From positions 939,696-1,003,695 of the forward strand of contig NZ_GG770554.1 in the NCBI RefSeq assembly GCF_000164135.1: a DNA stretch of 64,000 bases, written 5' to 3'. This DNA comes from Mycobacterium parascrofulaceum ATCC BAA-614. GTDB taxonomy: Bacteria > Actinomycetota > Actinomycetes > Mycobacteriales > Mycobacteriaceae. Below the pieces are notes generated by a model that made no database searches, had not been told where the DNA came from, and saw only the letters and a list, made by a program, of their open reading frames with translations. The position numbers and the translations under genes were made by a program. Of the stretch, positions 62,751 to 64,000 are shown piece by piece (within the stretch, counting starts at the first letter, position 1; every line of letters begins with the position of its first letter).

Positions 62751-64000
62751 ATGGCCTTGTTGGCAACGGGCGACGGCCTCCCGAGCGTCGTCGTCACCGG
62801 CGTGGCGATGACGACTGCCCTCGCCACCGACGCGGAGCACACGTGGAAGTTGTTGTTGGACTGTCAAAGCGGCATTCGCGAACTCGACGATCCGTTCGTC
62901 GAGGAGTTCGATCTCCCCGTCCGCATCGGCGGCCACCTGTTGGAGGAGTTCGACGGTCAGCTGACCACGGCTGAGTTACGCAGGATGAGCTACTTGCAGA
63001 GGATGGCGACCGTGGTGAGCCGCCGGCTGTGGGAAAACGCCGGCTCGCCGGAGGTGGAGCCGAATCGCTTGATGGTCTCCGTCGGCACCGGGTTGGGTTC
63101 GGGCGAGGAACTCGTCTTCAGCTACGACGACATGCGTGTGCGGGGGAGCGCGGCGGTGTCGCCGCTCGTCGTGCCGAAATACATGCCCACGGCGGCGGCC
63201 TCGGCCGTCGCGCTGGAACGGCACGCAAGGGCGGGGGTGATGACCCCGGTGTCGGCGTGCGCGTCGGGTTCGGAGGCGATCGCCCGTGCCTGGCAACACA
63301 TCGTGTTCGGCGATGCCGACGTCGCCATTTGCGGTGGCGTCGAGACCCGAATCGAAGCGGTTCCGATCGCCGCCTTTGCCAAGATGCGGATCGTCATGTC
63401 GACGAACAACGAGAGCCCGGCCGGTGCCTGTCGCCCGTTCGACAGGGATCGTGACGGTTTCGTGTTCGGCGAGGCAGGCGCCCTCATGGTGATCGAGACC
63501 GAAGAACACGCGAAAGCGCGTGGAGCCAACATCCTGGCCCGCCTGATGGGCGCCAGCGTGACCTCCGACGGCTTCCACATGGTGGCTCCCGACCCCGACG
63601 GGGAGCGCGCCGGTTACGCGATGAGCCGGGCGATTCAGCGTGCCGGGCTGACGCCCGCCGACATCGACCATGTCAACGCTCACGCGACCGGCACCACGGT
63701 CGGAGACCTCGCCGAGAGTAAGGCGATCAACAACGCGCTCGGGTGCAACAAGCCGGCCGTCTACGCACCCAAGGGCGCGCTCGGCCACTCGGTGGGTGCG
63801 GTGGGTGCGGTGGAATCCATCCTGACGGTGCTGGCGCTGCGCGACCAAGTGATTCCACCGACGCTCAACTTGGAAAACCTGGATCCAGCCATCGATCTCG
63901 ACGTGGTGGCGGGCAAGCCACGGCAAGGGAAGTACCGGTACGCGATCAGCAATTCGTTCGGATTCGGCGGACACAACGTCGCCCTCGCCTTCGGGCGGTA
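62751..64000 (+). CDS. KasB-like beta-ketoacyl-ACP synthase, 3'-truncated by window edge
   Basis: A FAS-II condensing enzyme very close to mycobacterial KasB (sequence known from memory). The first 416 residues are present; the frame is still open at the window edge two bases into the next codon, so the very end is missing. Active-site residues: C170 ([12 protein letters not shown]), H311 (HVNAHATGT), K341 and H346 ([12 protein letters not shown]). It lacks the longer KasB N-terminal extension. KasB elongates mycolate precursors, but there is no kasA or accD6 beside it, so this is an extra paralogue. ATG 62751, weak ribosome site. Confidence 0.92.
   Translation, partial: MALLATGDGLPSVVVTGVAMTTALATDAEHTWKLLLDCQSGIRELDDPFVEEFDLPVRIGGHLLEEFDGQLTTAELRRMSYLQRMATVVSRRLWENAGSPEVEPNRLMVSVGTGLGSGEELVFSYDDMRVRGSAAVSPLVVPKYMPTAAASAVALERHARAGVMTPVSACASGSEAIARAWQHIVFGDADVAICGGVETRIEAVPIAAFAKMRIVMSTNNESPAGACRPFDRDRDGFVFGEAGALMVIETEEHAKARGANILARLMGASVTSDGFHMVAPDPDGERAGYAMSRAIQRAGLTPADIDHVNAHATGTTVGDLAESKAINNALGCNKPAVYAPKGALGHSVGAVGAVESILTVLALRDQVIPPTLNLENLDPAIDLDVVAGKPRQGKYRYAISNSFGFGGHNVALAFGR

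Noticed and set aside
62751..64000. Frameshift at the end of the ketosynthase gene
   Set aside because: The frame is open and matches the KasB C-terminus to the last base; the gene is only cut by the window edge.

Overview
The window is GC-rich, almost gap-free actinobacterial DNA. Two PPE proteins, a KasB-type mycolate ketosynthase, F420-dependent oxidoreductases, an NDMA-type alcohol dehydrogenase and an Rv1364c-like sigma-F regulator point to Mycobacterium, probably a slow grower such as a member of the M. avium complex (inference; no search was run). I saw no tRNA, rRNA, insertion sequence, CRISPR array or phage gene. All family calls come from motifs read in the translations and from memory of the families.

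Bases 1-53412 read as one large catabolic island for an activated, probably alicyclic or isoprenoid/steroid-like carboxylic substrate (class inferred). It encodes five acyl-CoA synthetases, five acyl-CoA dehydrogenase polypeptides (one truncated, four forming two adjacent two-gene pairs), five crotonase-fold proteins, a thiolase-like protein, a CaiB-type CoA transferase, a lone acyl-CoA carboxylase beta subunit, three SDRs, three cytochromes P450, a KshA-like Rieske oxygenase, a Rieske ferredoxin, a Baeyer-Villiger-type flavoprotein, two F420-type luciferase-like oxidoreductases, four amidohydrolase-2 proteins, thioesterases and alpha/beta hydrolases. By region: 1-1934 FadE/GntR/exported protein; 1931-8950 leftward synthetase/crotonase operon; 9082-11499 thioesterase, crotonase and TetR; 11735-21043 rightward operon of SDR, DapA-like aldolase, crotonase, amidohydrolases, synthetase and FadE pair; 21059-23886 a redox cassette (SQR-like flavoprotein with a 58-residue partner, AhpD-like protein, thioredoxin, 42-residue Cys-rich protein); 23896-31614 leftward thiolase/CaiB/P450/synthetase/Rieske block; 31696-39785 monooxygenase, hydrolase, LLM, carboxylase and P450 genes; 39865-44741 SDR, TetR and a YhgE/Pip export unit; 44734-53412 ADH/P450, Rieske ferredoxin/amidohydrolase operon and second FadE pair.

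A near-repeated box, WTACAGTARGCAAT, sits in at least six promoter regions between 8.9 and 37.5 kb, including that of the TetR gene at 10702-11499. This suggests one regulon run by that repressor. Several proteins keep a hydrolase or ATPase fold but have lost key catalytic residues: an amidohydrolase, an HSL-type hydrolase, an isochorismatase-fold protein and an ABC-type ATPase. Most of them are next to plausible partners.

Bases 53409-64000 are different in character: an Rv1364c-like PAS/phosphatase/kinase/STAS protein, a b-type cytochrome/molybdopterin fusion with small neighbours, two PPE genes behind a good sigma-F-type promoter, a TDT-family transporter and the KasB paralogue, which runs off the right edge.
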